A stretch of DNA of 64,000 nucleotides, taken from the NCBI RefSeq assembly GCF_028372415.1, contig NC_092875.1:57400919-57464918 (forward strand), read 5' to 3'. This document shows, piece after piece, positions 1 to 15,000 of this stretch. This stretch comes from Notamacropus eugenii. Lineage: Eukaryota; Chordata; Mammalia; Diprotodontia; Macropodidae. The notes beneath the pieces were generated by a model that saw only the letters and a list, made by a program, of their open reading frames with translations, was not told where the DNA came from and did no database searches. A program made the translations under genes and the position numbers. How positions within the stretch are numbered: position 1 is the stretch's first letter; each line of letters starts with the position of its first letter.

Positions 1-57
1 AGGAGCAGCAGCGGTGGTGAACCCAGAGGGAATTCTGCACCACCTCCATCCCGGGAG
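1..57 (-). other. WIZ: WIZ exon 4 (5' part only)
   Basis: Acceptor tgattctttgcag ends at 58. The next 57 bases, in phase with the 79-bp exon, read SRDGGGAEFPLGSPPLLL and run off the window start. This may be the beginning of the large zinc-finger exon, which cannot be checked here. Confidence 0.6.
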
Positions 58-3000
58 CTGCAAAGAATCACCAACAGGTTAGGAGCTGATCCAGTGTAAG
101 GTCAGCAAGGCTAAGAGCTGCCCTAGTGGATCGGGGAAGGGGGATGAGGGGAGCTAAGAAGGGATAAGAAGATTTAGAAGTGGAAGAAATCTTAGAGATC
201 ATCTAGTTCAACCTCTTCATTTTCCAGATGAGGAAAAATTGAGGTCCAGAGAGGACAATGACTTGTCCAAGCTCACATAGTAAGTAGCAGAATGGAGTTC
301 TGAACCTAGGCCCTCTGACTCAGCTAGTAATGAGCAAGTGAAGGATGGAAAGAAGGCCCTAGAAGCTTCCTGGCTTAGCTCTGCCTGACATGCTGGTCAT
401 CATGCTGTATTCAGCCCCAGCTCCCACCTGTCTTACCTCTCACTACCCTTACCCATCACTGCCAGGGAAATTTAGGCATTGGGATTTCCTCCTAAAGAGG
501 CAGGAACAAACCATACCCTTCATGGAAGAGCAGGGACTACATAGCAAGGCAGGGCTGGGAGGCCAAGGGGCCCTAAGTCTGGGCTGTTGTGCTTCCTCCA
601 ACACTACTAACACCACATCCCAAATGACGTCTAAGGGGGTTTGGCTTCCCATGGGTACTTAGTCCTGCTACACCAGGTGTATCTATTTATAGGGAGGGCA
701 TGGTTCCCAGCATGCAGTGTCCCATACGAACTGGCTCTAGTACATGCTGGCATCCGTAGTCTTTGGTACCACCAGCACTTTCCCCACTTTGCTCTCCCTG
801 GGCAGGTGCCAAAGGTCAAGGATTTCCTACACCACATCCAGACCTGGCAGGTTGCTTCAAAGCAGGCAGGAAACTCTCCATTGTCCCCAGGAAGTGGCTT
901 CCTCACAGTACAAGTACATTCCCAGCCTTCCTTCCTATTGGTTCTACAGGCCTACTCCAGGACCCTCTTCCTCTGGGCCCTCCAAGCCCATTTTATTATG
1001 GGCTCATGCAAAGCATGATTAGGAAGCTCAGAGAGAGGTCAGGGAAGAAGGGAAGGGAGGAAAGGAGGGATATAGAGAGGGAAGGAAGGGAGAAAAGAGA
1101 GGAGAGGAAGGGAGGCAGGAAAAAGAACGTTACTGCATGGTGAAGTGGAAGGAGGTCCAGGACGGCCACAGGACAAAGGCCACTCTCCTGCTTTTCATTA
1201 ACTATGTGACTTTGGGCAAGTCCCTTTCTTCTCTCATCTATTTCCTCCTCCATGGAATTAGGGGGCCAGATTTTATGCTTGTGAATCTCTATGATTCTTA
1301 GCCCAAATCACGGTCTGCCCCTGTGTCTCACCCCTTCCTCACTTCCATTTGTTGAAATCCTTCTCAGGACTTGTTTTGCTTCTCCATGAAGCATTCCCTG
1401 ATGCCTCACCCCTGGCCCCGGTCCAGGGAAGCAATGACTTCTTCCTAAAATGGTCTCAGGAACCTTCATCTAGACCAGGGCTTCTTAAACCTTTTCACTT
1501 GCAACCCCTTCAACAATTCTTAAACTGTGGGTCTTGACCCCTCTCCCTTGCTCTGGAGTGTTCTGCCTCCCACTCTACTTATTTCTGCACATGCTGCATT
1601 CCCCACTAATTAGAGAGTAAGCTCCCTGAGGGTAGAGGTTGTTACTTTCCACCTGTATAACAATGGTAACAATAATTCACACACTGTTATTGCTCTAGAG
1701 CTTACAAAACACTCTCCTCACAACAACCCTGTGAGGTAGGTTGTACAATTACTATACCCCATTTTACAGATGAAAAAAGTGAGGCTGAGAGGTTATGTGA
1801 CTTGCCCATAATCGCATAACTATGAAGTGACTGGGGCAGAATTAGAACCCAGGTCTTTCCTGACTCCAGGCCCAAGTCTCTTTCCACTACACCATGCTGC
1901 TACTCTTCTGGTCCTCAGGGTCCAGTTTAAGCTGGGGAGCCTGGAAGCCATCCTGGGGGATATAGACTGTCCCTACCCCCACGCTCTCCCCCCTTACCCA
2001 GGCACACTGCATCCCCACAGCACAAGGCCTTACACATAGTAGGTATTTAATAAATGTGTGATGCACTGAACTGAAAGCCAAGCACATTGCTTGCCCATTA
2101 ATCCACACCACTGCTTCTTCCACAAGCTCAGATAAATGAGTTAATTATATGCATCTGCCCTGAATCCCATCTAGAGATGCCCTCCCCCACCTTGGATCCC
2201 CTCTTCTGATCTGGCCTACCAAATATGTCCATCCTGGTCTCCAGTGCCCTCATACTAGAAACGATTTATTCCTGCTCTTCTGGCTCTAGGAAAACAGTCT
2301 GGGGCTAGAGGAGATGGGGAAAGAGGGGGAGGGGATGAGGCTGTCCTCAGGCGTGGAGCCCACCCTATTCCACCCCCCAGGAAGTGAGAAGCAGACTAGC
2401 CTGGCACTCACCGGCTGCTGCTCCGGTGGGCGGTGGTGGCGGCAGAGGCAGAGGGGAGGGTGTCGCCGAGGCCATGATGGGGTGGCCCATCTGTAACAAA
2501 GATGGGGAAATCTTGAGGGCTCTAGGGTCATTCCCACTCCTTCCCCAGCTCCAAACTGGGGCTGCCCAGCCCTTTCCCCAGTCCCTTGTTTCCCTACCCT
2601 CCATCCCTGGACTGGTATCCATGGGGAAGGGAGGAGAGGAAAGACTTAGGGGTCTATTTCTACTTCTAATTACATTCAGGAATCCTCCCCCCAAAAAACA
2701 ACACCCTGTCTTCTTCTGAGACCCAGTGCAGAGGGTCCAATCACTCCGTCCTCTCAGTGGCCATCCACGGGGGTCCAGACAGTCATAGCTTCAGAGCTAA
2801 CAAGGATCATACAAATCATCTAGTCCAACTCCCTCATTTGACAGATGAAGAAACTGAGGCCCAGAGGGGTAAGTCAGTGGCCCAAGTTAACCCAGATCAT
2901 TAGTGATATAGCCAGGTTTTGAACCTAGTTCCACTAACTCCAAATCCTGAATTTTTAGTACCATACTATGCTGAATGGGAAGCATAGTCCACAGACATAC

Positions 3001-6000
3001 AGAAAGCTCCAAAAATTCATGTCATCACTCATGATATATTTTATATATCAAGGAGGCCTCCCCACTAATTCTGAAGGGTGACTTTTATCTACATTCAGTA
3101 AGATGATTGGGTGTTTAGGCTACTTCTTTTCTACATGACACCTTTACCTAACATCTAAAGACTGCAGCTTCCATATTGTTCTGACTCTTCCCCTAAAATA
3201 CCATGTCTAATCTGTGCCTATCCGGCAGACTGCCAGTTTCTTCTTCAACCTTGAGAAAGGCAGTACACAGTATTCAGGGGAGCATGGATAAAACAGATGG
3301 GTCCTGAGGGGTACCCAGCCCCGGACATCAGCAGCTCAGGGCTAACCTCACCCCTCATTTAAATGGTGGTATCCTTTCCTGGGGGGCATGCCATGCCACA
3401 GGCCAGGCCCCATGGTCTACTTTCCCTTAGGTAGTTCATCATACAATGGAGAAGATGGTGATTATAATGACAATGATGATGATGATAAATGACACCTAAA
3501 GGGTTACAGAGAGATTTCACATCTACTATCTCATGTGTTCCTCATAACAACCATGTGAATTAAGTGCTATTATTATCTCTGTTTTACAGATGAGGAAACG
3601 AAGGCACAGAAGAAAGTTAGGTTGCCCAGAGTCACACAACTAATACATGTTTGAGGCAGGACTTGAACATAAGTCTTCATGACTTCAAGCCCAGCTTGCT
3701 ATCTACTTTGTTGTCTCTCTTGAGAGAGTCAGCTAGAGACATACAACCAAACCCAAATTATCTGCCTGTGGTTATCTACTTTGGGATTAAATAACAGACA
3801 AAAAGACTGAAGGGAACCACGGACCAACCAAACTACTGATCAAAGGAAACTAAAGGTGAAAGAAGAGAGATAGGGGAGAGTAAACAGTCAGAAAAAGGAG
3901 AGAAAGAATGAATATGTGAAAGAGAGGCTCAGGACAGACTGAGAAGAAAGTCAGAAAACAAAGCCTGAGATGCTCTGGAGAGAAGAACTGCTCCTTTGGG
4001 GGCCCCAGGTTAGGTGAGAAGTTTTATTTTTCAGTTCTTTCAGTCATGTCCAACTCTTCATGACCCCATTTGGTGTTTTCTTGGCAAAGACAATGGAGTG
4101 GTTTGCCATTTCCTTCTCCAGCTCATTTTAAAGATGAAGAAACTGAGGCAAACAGGGTTAAGTGACGTGCTGAGGGTAACAGAGCTAGTAAGTGTCTGAG
4201 GCCAGATTTGAAGTCAGGAAGATGCATCTTCCTGACTCCAGGCCTGGCACTCTGTCCACTATGCCACCTAGCTGCTGAATGGCAAGACTAGCTTGTTTAA
4301 TAATAATAATAACAATAACTAATTTAATAATAATAATGATGATGATAATAACTCATGTGGAAGGGGTGGAGTCAAGACAGTGGAGAAAACTCCCTGAGCT
4401 CTCCCAAATTCCCCTTCAAACAATTTTAAATAACGTCCCCAAACAAATTCTGGAGCGTCAGAATTTACCCCACAAAAGAACAGGGTAAAACAAATTTCCA
4501 TTCCAAGACAACTTAGAAGGTCAGCAGGAAAGGTCTGCCATACCTGGGTGAGTGGAGTGCACTCCAGTGCCAGTGTAGGTCACACCCTAGCAAAGCAGCA
4601 GCCTTCAAGGCGACTGAATGAGCTTTGATGGTTTTCAGAGCTTTCAGCTCACTGAAGGTAAGAGGGTCGGACAACTGATCAGAAGGAAATTACAGGGGTC
4701 TGTTTGTTGATACCAGCTGCAGAACTCTTATATATTGACTATATGTGGATCTAGGTCAAAATCCTGGGTCACAGTCCCAGGGTGAGCAGGAACACTACAC
4801 ACCAGAGCTTGTGACCACAGGGAACTGGGGACCCTGGCACAGTTCCAGGATAGAAAAGAGTGTTTGTGACTGCTCACAGTACAGAGTACAGGTCAGGAGA
4901 GTAAGAAACACCCCTCTCCTTAGGTCTTTCTTGGAAGAATTAAAATCCTAAAGACTCATAGATCTAACTCTGAAAACAGCTGCACAAAAGTCCAGAAGCT
5001 TAGGACAGTACTCCCTTCACCTTGGGAGCACAGCCCAACTTTAACATAAGGTTAAAAGTCAAGAAAAAAGCTGGAAATATTAGCAAAAAACAAACAAAAA
5101 AAGAACCTGACCACAAAGTTATTATGGTGACAGGGAAGATCAAAACACAAACTCGGAAGACAACAAAGTCAAAACTGCTATATTCAAAGCCCTGCAAGAA
5201 AAACATGAATTGTTCTCAGGCCCAAAAGGAATTCCTGAAAGGGCTCCAAAAGGAGCTGAAAAACTAAATTAAGACAAATAGAGGAAAAATTGGGAAAAGA
5301 AATGTTAGTGATACAAGAAAATCGTGAAAAAGGAGTCAACACCTTGGTAAAGGAAGCACAAAAAAATGCTGAAAAAATAACACATTAAAAACAGAATAGG
5401 CCAAATGTAACAGAGGCACAAAAATCCAGTGAAGAGAATATTTTAAAAATCAGAATTGGCTACCTGGAAAAAGATGTACAAAAATTTACTGAAGACAAGA
5501 AGTTCTTAAAAAGTAGAAGTGGCCAAATGGAAAAAGAGGTACAGAAGCTGAATAAATAAAATAATTCCTTAAAAATTAGAATTGGGAAAGTGGAAGCTAA
5601 TGACTTCATGAGACATCAAGAAGCAATAAAACAAAATCAGAAGAATGGAAAAACAGAAGTAAATATGAAATATCTCTTTGGAAAAACAATTGACCTGGAA
5701 AACAGATCAAGGGAAGATAATTTAAGAATTATTAGACTAACTGAAAAAGAGAGCCCAGACCAAAACCACCCTGATATTCTAGAACCAGAGGGTAAAAGAG
5801 AAACTAAAAGAATCCAATGATCACCTCCTGAAAGAGATCCCAAAATGAAAACTTGCAGAAATATTATAGCCAAATTCCAGAGCTCAAGAAGAAAATATTG
5901 CAAGCAACCAGAAAGAAACAATTTAAGTATAATGGAGCCACAGTCAGTATAACACAAGATTTAGTAACTTCCACATTAAAGGATCAGAAGGCTTGGAATA

Positions 6001-9000
6001 TGATAATCCAGAGGGCAAAGGATCTAGGATTATAACCAAAAATCACCAACCCAGCAAAACTGAGTACACTTCTTCAGGGGGAAAAATGTATATTCAATGA
6101 AAGAGAGGACTTTTAAACATTCCTGATGAGAAGTCTAGAGCTGAATAGAAAAATTGACTTTCCATAACAAGACTCAAGAGAAGTATAAAAAGTTAAACAG
6201 GAAAGAGAAATCATAAGGGATTCAACAAGGTTAAACTACTTGGGAAGATGATACTTGTAACTCCTAAGAACTTTCTCATTATTAGGGCAGTTAAAACGAA
6301 TATACATAGACAAAGAACACAGGTGTGAGTTAAATATGATGGAATGACATCTAAAAAAATAAAATTGAGGGGTGAAAAAGAGGAATGACTGAGAGGAGGG
6401 AAAAGGGAGAGGCAGAATGGGCTAAATTATCTCACATAAAAGAATGAGCTTTTATAATAGAAGGGAAGATGGGGGAGGTGGATGGGTGGAAAGCACATGA
6501 ACCAATGGGCGTAACATATACTCATACACTCATACATATAGAATCTATCTTACTCTATAGGAAAGTAGTAGGGAAAGAGGGGGACTGGTAGAAGGGGAGG
6601 CAGACTGGGGGAGGCAATAGCCAGAGGCAAAATACTTTGGAGGATGGGCAAGGTGAAAGGAGAGAGAGAAGACTAAGAAGAGGGGAAAATGTTATGGAGG
6701 AACTACAGTTAGTAATCATAACTGAAAAAATTTATAGCAAATCTCTCTGATAAAGGCCTCATTTCTCAAATATATAGAGAACTGAGTCAAATATATAAAA
6801 ATAAGAGCCATTCCCCAGTTGATAAATGGTCAAAGGATATGAACAGGCAGTTTTCAGAAGAAATCAAAGCTATCTATAGTCATATGAAATACTCAAAATC
6901 ACCACTGATTAGAAAAATGCAAATTAACACAATTCTGAGGTACTATTGCATACTTATTAGATGGGCTAACATGACATAAAAGAAAAATGACAAATATTGG
7001 AAAGGATGTGGGAAAAATGAGACACTGGAGTTGTAAAGTGATTCAACCTTTCTGTATAGCAATCTGGAACCATGCCCAAAAGGGCTTTAAAACCATATAT
7101 ACTCTTGGACCCAGCAATAGCACTGACGAGGTCTGTATTCCAAAGAGACCAAAGAAAAAGGAAAAGAACCTATATGTATAAAAATGTTTATAGCAGCTCT
7201 TTTAGTGGTGGCAAAAAAACTGGAAATTGAGGGGATGCCCATCAATTGGGAAATGGCTGAACAAATTGTGGTGTGTGATTATGATGGAATAGTATTGTAT
7301 TGTGGGAAATGATAAACAGGATGCTCTCAGAAAAACCTGGGAAGACTTACAAAGTGAAATGAGCAGAACCAGAACACAATAACAGCAATACTGTAAGATG
7401 ATCGACTGGGAATGGCTTAACTATTCTCAGCAATACAATGATCCAGGACAATGCTGAAAGACGTAGAATGAAAAATGCTATTCATCCCCAGAGAGAGAAC
7501 TGATGAAGTCTGAGCGCAGATTAAAGCATATTTTTAAAACTTTCTTCTTTTTTTAGGCTATGTTTTCTTTCACAACATGACTAATATGGAAATGTTTTGC
7601 ATGATTACACATGTATAAGCTAAATCAAATGGCTTGCTTTCTTAATGAGGGGAGAGAGGAAAGGATGGAAGGAGAGAATCTGGAACTCAAAATTAAGAAA
7701 AAATAAATGTTAAAAATTGTTTTATATGTAACTGGGGAAAAATAAAATATTAAATAAATTTTAAAAAATAACTCTTGTATATGCTTTAATATTTTCAAAG
7801 CACTCCACATGCTCACAATCCTGTATAGTATGTGCTGAAACACTCTGGTCATTTTACAGATAAGGAAATCAAGGCTCACAGATGTAAGGGATTTGCTTGC
7901 TAGTATCATAACTTATCCAGTGAGAGGGCATAGACTCAAAGGAAGTCAAGGCCTCTGATCTTTAGACTCTTAATCCAGGGCTTTTTCCTTGGGAACACAT
8001 GCCTCTTGGAAAGTCAGGGAGAGAAGGTCCTGGGCTGGGAAGAAGCTAGCTTTGGGCAGCTGAATAGGAGAGGCTGGATCCAGTCATGTTCTTGTGACCC
8101 AGTACTCAGGCCCCGGGAGCTAGCAAATCCTGTTACCTTCATCAGCCTACCTGGTGCCTCAGCAACTGTGAACAACTTCTCTACCTCAGTGACTGAGTGC
8201 CCAGATCTAAGGGGATAAGAGGAAAGGAGGAAGGACATGGTTGAAGGACAAAGAAAGACTAGGAGTGGGCACAATGTGAGCAGGAAAGGATAAGAAGCAT
8301 CTGCCCCAGAGACTGGGATTGGAGGAATATGAAAGAGCAAAGTCACAGCAAAGACAGAGCTTTGGGAGAAAAGATATCTGGGTTCAAAGCCCAGTTCTTC
8401 CACTAAACCAGCTGTATGGCTTTAGGCAAGTCAGTCAGTTTCCTTCTTTGCAAAAATAAGGGGTTGGCCTGCACAGAGTCTCTTGTCCCATCCAGCTTCA
8501 ACAGTTTAGGAGGCTATGTCATTTCCTCTTTCTGACCCTCAGTTTCTTCATCTGTAAAACAGAAGTTAATATTCCCTGCCGCCTTGTCTGCTTCATGGGA
8601 CTCTTCTGAGGATCAAACGAGACAATGAGGATTTGAGAGCACTTGAGAGTTAAGGGATTAAGGTATTATCGGGCAGTGACAGTAGGACAGTCAGAGTGCA
8701 GCCACAGCAGGGAAGCTTGCCCATATGGCCCCAGAAGGAAACACAGAGAAGAAGCGGGGAAAGGTCACTTTGTCAGCAAGGAGGAAAAGCCAGCATTGAG
8801 GGAAAGGGGCTCAGGAAAGACCCTTGTCTGGGCTTCTACCCATTGCCCTTGGGAACCCAAGGGTTTTCCCAGAAAAATGAGCAACCTGGAGATGAGTGAT
8901 GACCACTAGATGACCCCCTGAGGCCCCTCCTGGCTCTAAGGTTCTAAGATGCTACTGGGGAGAGAGACGAGGAAGGAAGGAGAGGAGAAGAAAGTGAGGG

Positions 9001-12000
9001 CATGGGTACAAGGAAGGAGGATTTGAGGGGTAGCCTTGGACACTGCTGCCTAGACTATCAGGTCCTGATAGAAACCCACGCAAATGAGAAGTTAAGGCAC
9101 AATCAGTGCGGAAGCTGTCTTGACAGTGAACTGGAAACACTGTGGTTGCTAGTGGTGACTTGGATGTTATCACCAACCGGAATTTGTGCTGCCCTGTAAC
9201 TCCTGGATGAGGAAGGAAAGGATTTCTCTGCCCCTAGACTCCACATAGCTAACACCTGCCCCAGTGAAGGTCAGGCACAACACTGCAGAATTAGAGATGG
9301 AAAGGACTTTAGATTTTTTGGACTTCAACTCCTTGGTTTTAGACATGAGGAATCTCTTAAAAAAAAAAATCCGGGATGTTGAGTTATTTGACCAAGGTCA
9401 CAGAAATGGTAAATAGCGGACCCAGAACTCAAGCCCACGTGCTCCAGCTCTCCATTCAGTGCTCTCCCCACCCTTGCCTCCCCATTCCTACCACTGCATC
9501 TCCCTCGCCCCCTGCCGGCTCCTACCCAGGAGCACTGCAGTGAATGTCCTCCAGCCCATTGGTTTGCAGTGTGAGAGAACAAGTCACAATCCTCTCCCTC
9601 TACCCATCGGCCACGGACGTTAGCTGGTGAGACAGTTTTCTCTGCCTGGAATGTGTTCCCAACCCATATCTATTGGCTCAAGTTTTAACTAGCCTTTAAA
9701 ACCCAGAGGCCTCATATACACTAAAGTATTTATAGCAGCATTTTTTTTTTTGTGATAGCAAAGAACTGGAAACAAAGTAAATGCCCATTAGTTAGAGACC
9801 AGATAAACAAATGGTGATACATGAGTGTAATGGAATATTATTGTTTTGTAAGAGATTTATGTATATGATGAACACAGAAAAGAATGGGAAGATATATATG
9901 AACTGATACGAAGAAAATGAATGAGGAAAAATATATATTCAATAACTACAGCAATAACTACAGAATGGAAAGAACAAATCAATCAAAACAATGGTGTGAA
10001 ATTGTACTAAGCAAACTCGGCCCAAAAGAAGGGGTATGTGAAGGCACCTTCCCCTGCTTCTTTAAAGGTGGGGGGGGATACCAGGGGTGTGAAATATTGC
10101 ATATAATTTCAAATGTTTTTCAATATGTTGCATAGTTTTGTTGAACTGATTTTTTTTTTCCTGTTTTTCATTCTTTCTTCTAAGTGACTGCTCTCTGAGA
10201 GGCGGAGGGGTACAATGGGGAGGTGACACAATCTGATTTAAAAAACAAAACAAAACAACCCAACTCAGATGCCTTCTCATTCAGGAAATCTTTCATGATC
10301 TCCCAGTCAATCCCAGTGAATGTCCCCATCAGCCTTCGAAATGACATTTTGTTGTGCAGTTTTCTAATATACTGGTTTTGGACTTAGACCACCAGGAATG
10401 TACTTTGTGAGTTCAAGGCACAGCTCCACCTATCAGATTCTCATCTTTTAGCTATAATGCTTTGGAAAAAATCATTTAACTCCTCTGAGTCTTAGTTTCC
10501 TCATCTATAAAATGAGGATACTAATATTTGCCTTGTGTTGTCCACATATGGCCATGGTGAGGAAATAACTTCGCAAGCCTTAAAGTATTATCAAAATATG
10601 AGCTCTCCTTTCTCGATGGTGAGATGCATGAGAGGGGAGGCTCCCCATCATGAAACCATGAAATAGGCTCTCATCTGAACACTGTAATTTCTCATCTCTC
10701 AGAAAACTGAGTGGACAGGTCTCTGGTCACCCCAAAAGCACCAGAACTTAGTGTAAAGCTGCTCCACTGGGATCAGGAATAGGAAGGGAGAGGGGAGAAG
10801 GAAAGATATGTTTGTTTATGAAGGAGAATCAACCCACCCTATCCCACTCCCTCCAATCCACCCTATTCCCACTCCCTCAGAATGCCACAGAAAGACCTGG
10901 GACCCTCAGAGCATACTGGGAAATGACCTCTACTCCCCAATGCCTTGGGGAAGTGCTCCAGTCATAGGACCAGGGTCTGCAGGCTGTTCTGAGAAAGTAC
11001 GGAAGGAGTTCCTGGACATACATGTTACCAGTGGAAACTTGGACTGGCAGGGGCCCAGAGACCAGTAAAAATGGCAGAACAATGGTAGCTGCAGCAGCAA
11101 TGCACATTCCCGTAGTCATTTAAGATTTACCAAGCTAGTACAAGAATTCTCCCTGTTTTACAAATGAGGAAACTGTAGCCTAGAGAGATAAGATTGTGCC
11201 CAAGGTCACACAGCTGATGAACATCAGAGCCAATACTCAAACTCAGCTCTCCAAACTCCAAGGCCAGCAATCTTTCCAGGATACTGCTACCTCTTCCATC
11301 TTCTGTTTTTCCCTCCTGAAACTGGGAAACAGGGAAGGTAAGTGACTTGTCCCCAGGGCTAATCGCCTCCCTCCCAAGGGAAGTGGCTAGGGCCTTATAG
11401 TTATCCTCTTTTCTACCAATACTGTCTGGGACTTGCTATCTCCCCAGCTGGAATGGAAGCATCTTGAAGAGTGCAGATTGTATCTCCAGTCCCTGGAATA
11501 TGGTAAGAACCTAGTAAATGGTGACCAATTGAGTGATTACTCAAGGTCACATCGGTACAGAAATAATCAGCAGAGCAGGGATTTTGAACCCAGGTCCTAT
11601 GATGCCAGATTCCAGTTCTATGATGCTCTAGCTCTAATCCAGTTCCATCACTTCATGGCTGAGGGAACTGAGGCTCAGAGGGGGAAATGGTTTGCCCTTG
11701 TCAATGGGACTTCTTGTTTGTGCATGAAACCCAATGCCTTGCCTCAAAGTAGGAGCCTGGTGCATGTTTACTGAACTGTGTGGGACTATTCAAGACTCCT
11801 CAGTTGGTTGAAGGCAAAGCTTTCTGACTCTCAGTTCAAGACTCTTTCTACTAGACTATGTTCACTTTCAAGTGCTTAATCAGTCACTCAACAAGCATTT
11901 ATTAAATGCATTTATAAAATTAGCCAGGAACTGGTTAAGCACAGGAGATACAAAGAAAGGCAAAAACCCAGTTCTTGCCCTCTAGGAACTTATATTCTAA

Positions 12001-15000
12001 TGGAAAAGACAACCTATAAATAACTACGTAGGCTACACAGAAGAAAAAGCCAGTGGAAATGTCTCTACAAATGGGAGAGAGCAGGAAAAAACACTTACAG
12101 AAGGTAACATTTGAGTCTAGCACTGGAGCTTTCATTACCCATTGCCAATCTGTCTTCCCAATCTGACTTCCTGTCCTCACCTATTGTCCACAGGGTAGCA
12201 GCACATCAGAGTCATCAGACGTGTCCATCCAACCCAATGCAATACGGCTCTCCCAAGAGCACACTGTGCCTTCTGAAACCCTGAATGGGGGATGGTGGTG
12301 GGGCAAATTGTCTCACCTGGGATTAGGATGGTAGACTTAGAGCTGGAAGGAACCTTGGAGGACACAGAGCCCAACCCCTTCATTGTGCAGATGAGGAAAC
12401 TCAGGCATAGAGAGGTTTAGTGACTTGCCCAGGGTCATAGCTGTCATGCCTGCACTTTCTCCCTTCATAGGACTATTGTGAGGAAAAATGCCTTAAAGCA
12501 CCACAGAGATGAAAGCAGCTCCCAAGTGACTGACCAGTGCTGACTGCACTGATGGAACGCAAGGCCATGAACATGCCACCAAACCTTTACAGTATGCAGG
12601 TTAGGAGGAGTGGTGTCAGGGATCATCTTGGGCATAGAATCAGCACCTCCCTAAAAAGAAGCAAAGGGCCCATGATTTCTGCCTTTCTCTGGCACAGGTG
12701 GGAGAACTAGGGCTCCCAGTACAGCCAGGTTTGCTAGAGAGCCAACAGGTACCAGGGAAAGGAGCAGGAATCCTCAGGTTGACCAACAGTGGCAGCCTTG
12801 GGATTGTCTGGGGGTCACCAGGACCATACATAGGCAAGAATCATTTTCACATCCTATTTTCCCCTTTACAATGAAAGCAAGTATCCTTCCCCAATATTGC
12901 AGATAGAGAAACTGAGGTATAGGGAAACAAATTCATTTATTCAACATCTCAATGACCTAATAGTGATTTTAGGCTTCCTAACTCACAGCTCAGGACTCTT
13001 TCCACTGGATCATCCCATAAAATACTAACCCCACATATATCTCCAAACTCTACCACCTGTCCTTTAACAATCTCAAAGAACACTGTCTACAGTCAGACAC
13101 CAAGTCAAAAACATTGCTGGGAATGGAACCCAAGGTTCCACAAGACAAAGCCTTGGTTACCTGAACCCTCCCCTAAGGCCCTGGAACCTTCTTCCTTTAT
13201 TCAAACCCAACAAGTAAAGTCTACACCTTCTAGGACCACAAGTCCTAGACTCCTTCTTTGATATGAACTCAAATCTAGGTCAGACAGGGAATTCTCCTTC
13301 ACCCAGTCTCTTCACCCTATCACAATGTGACAGGATAAAGAATATCTCTCAAATGAGATAATATTTTTTTAAAAAATTAGCACAGTGCCTGGCAGATAGA
13401 AGGCACTGTGTCAGTAATGATGACCTCCCCTTCCCCTTTTATCACTTTCTCAGCCTGAGGAAGAAGGTGTCTTCCTCCCACATACACCACAGTGACCCAT
13501 AGCTTCCTATTCCAGCAATTCTCTTATTTCTGGCAGGGGCCTCAAGGATAAGGTTAAGGTCACTAGGAGAGACCTACAGCTGGAGACATATCATGCTAGG
13601 ACTCTGACTGTGACATCAGGTTATCAGACCACACTGGGAATAGCTCGAGGGATTCAAAGGCTACCATCAACTACAGCTTCCAGGAATAGGGACCTCTGGA
13701 AGAGGGACTAATCTCCACTTTCCAGGAGCCTTTCAGGAACATAAAGCCCACCTGGCCTCTGTTCTGAAAAGACCTTTGAGGTGGGGGTGTGAGCATGAAA
13801 GAACACAAGACTAGGAATCATAGGATTATAAAATCCCAGATTCAGAGCTGGAAGGGACCTTACAGGTAATCCAGGCTAATCCCCTCCCCAAACCCCATGT
13901 CCATCCTCCTTTTAGAGAAGAGTAAACCAAGATCCACAGAAGTTAAGGGACTTGCCCAAACTCATGTGGATTGTGGAAGAAAAAAAAAAAAAGAGAAAGT
14001 ACTAAAGCCTGACATTTAAAGCCATACATATCCTGGGACTCCAAGTCTTAGATTCTTTTTTACTGAGCCAAGTATGCCACATAGCTCACTTCACTTTTTC
14101 AGAACTCGGCTTTTCTAGCTCCTATATTCCATGTTCTAAGGACTTTTCTAGCTGATATTAAATGTTCTAAGGGTTCTTTCTAAGGGTCTTCCCAGCTGAC
14201 CCTCCCAGCTCTGACCTCCCATGGTTTTAAGCAACATCCCCAGCTCTGACATTTAACTTTCTAAGGACCCTATCAGCTCTGATATTCTATGTTCTAATGC
14301 CTTTCCAGCCTCTATATTCCATGTTCTAAAGACCCTCTCAGCTCTGACGTTCAGTGATCTTAGACTTTTCCAGCTCTTACATTCTGGGTTCTAAGGGCCC
14401 TCCCAGCTGTGACTCATTATGTTCTAAAGTCCATCCGAGGACTGACATTCTACGATCTAAGACCTTCCCAGATCTGATATTTCATGTTCTATGGTCCCTT
14501 CCAGCTCTGACATTCTGTATACTAAGGGTTCTCTCAACCATGATATTTCATATTCTAAGGGCACTTCTTATTCTAAGGGTCCTCCACACTGTGATAATAC
14601 ATGTTCTAAAATCCATCCAAGCTCGGCATTCTGAGGCCTTTCCAGTTCCTACATTCCATGTTCTAAAATCTGTCCAGCTCCTATATTCCAAGGTCTAAGG
14701 ACTCTCTCAGCTTTACTATTCCATATTCTAAGTATCCTTCTCTGATATTCCGTTTAAGGGCTCTCTTAACTCTGACATTCTGTGTACCAAGGTGCCTGAC
14801 AGTTGTGAAATTTCCTATCTACATTCCATGCTCTAAGGGCCCTCTCAGCTCTAACATTTCATGTTCTAAGAGCCCTTCCAGCTGTCATTCCTTGTTCTAT
14901 GGCCCATTCCAGCTCTGACATTCTGGGTTCTAAGAGCTTTCCAGTATTTACATTCCTTGTTCTAAGTGTTCTTTTACTAGCTAACACTGCTTGTTCTAAG

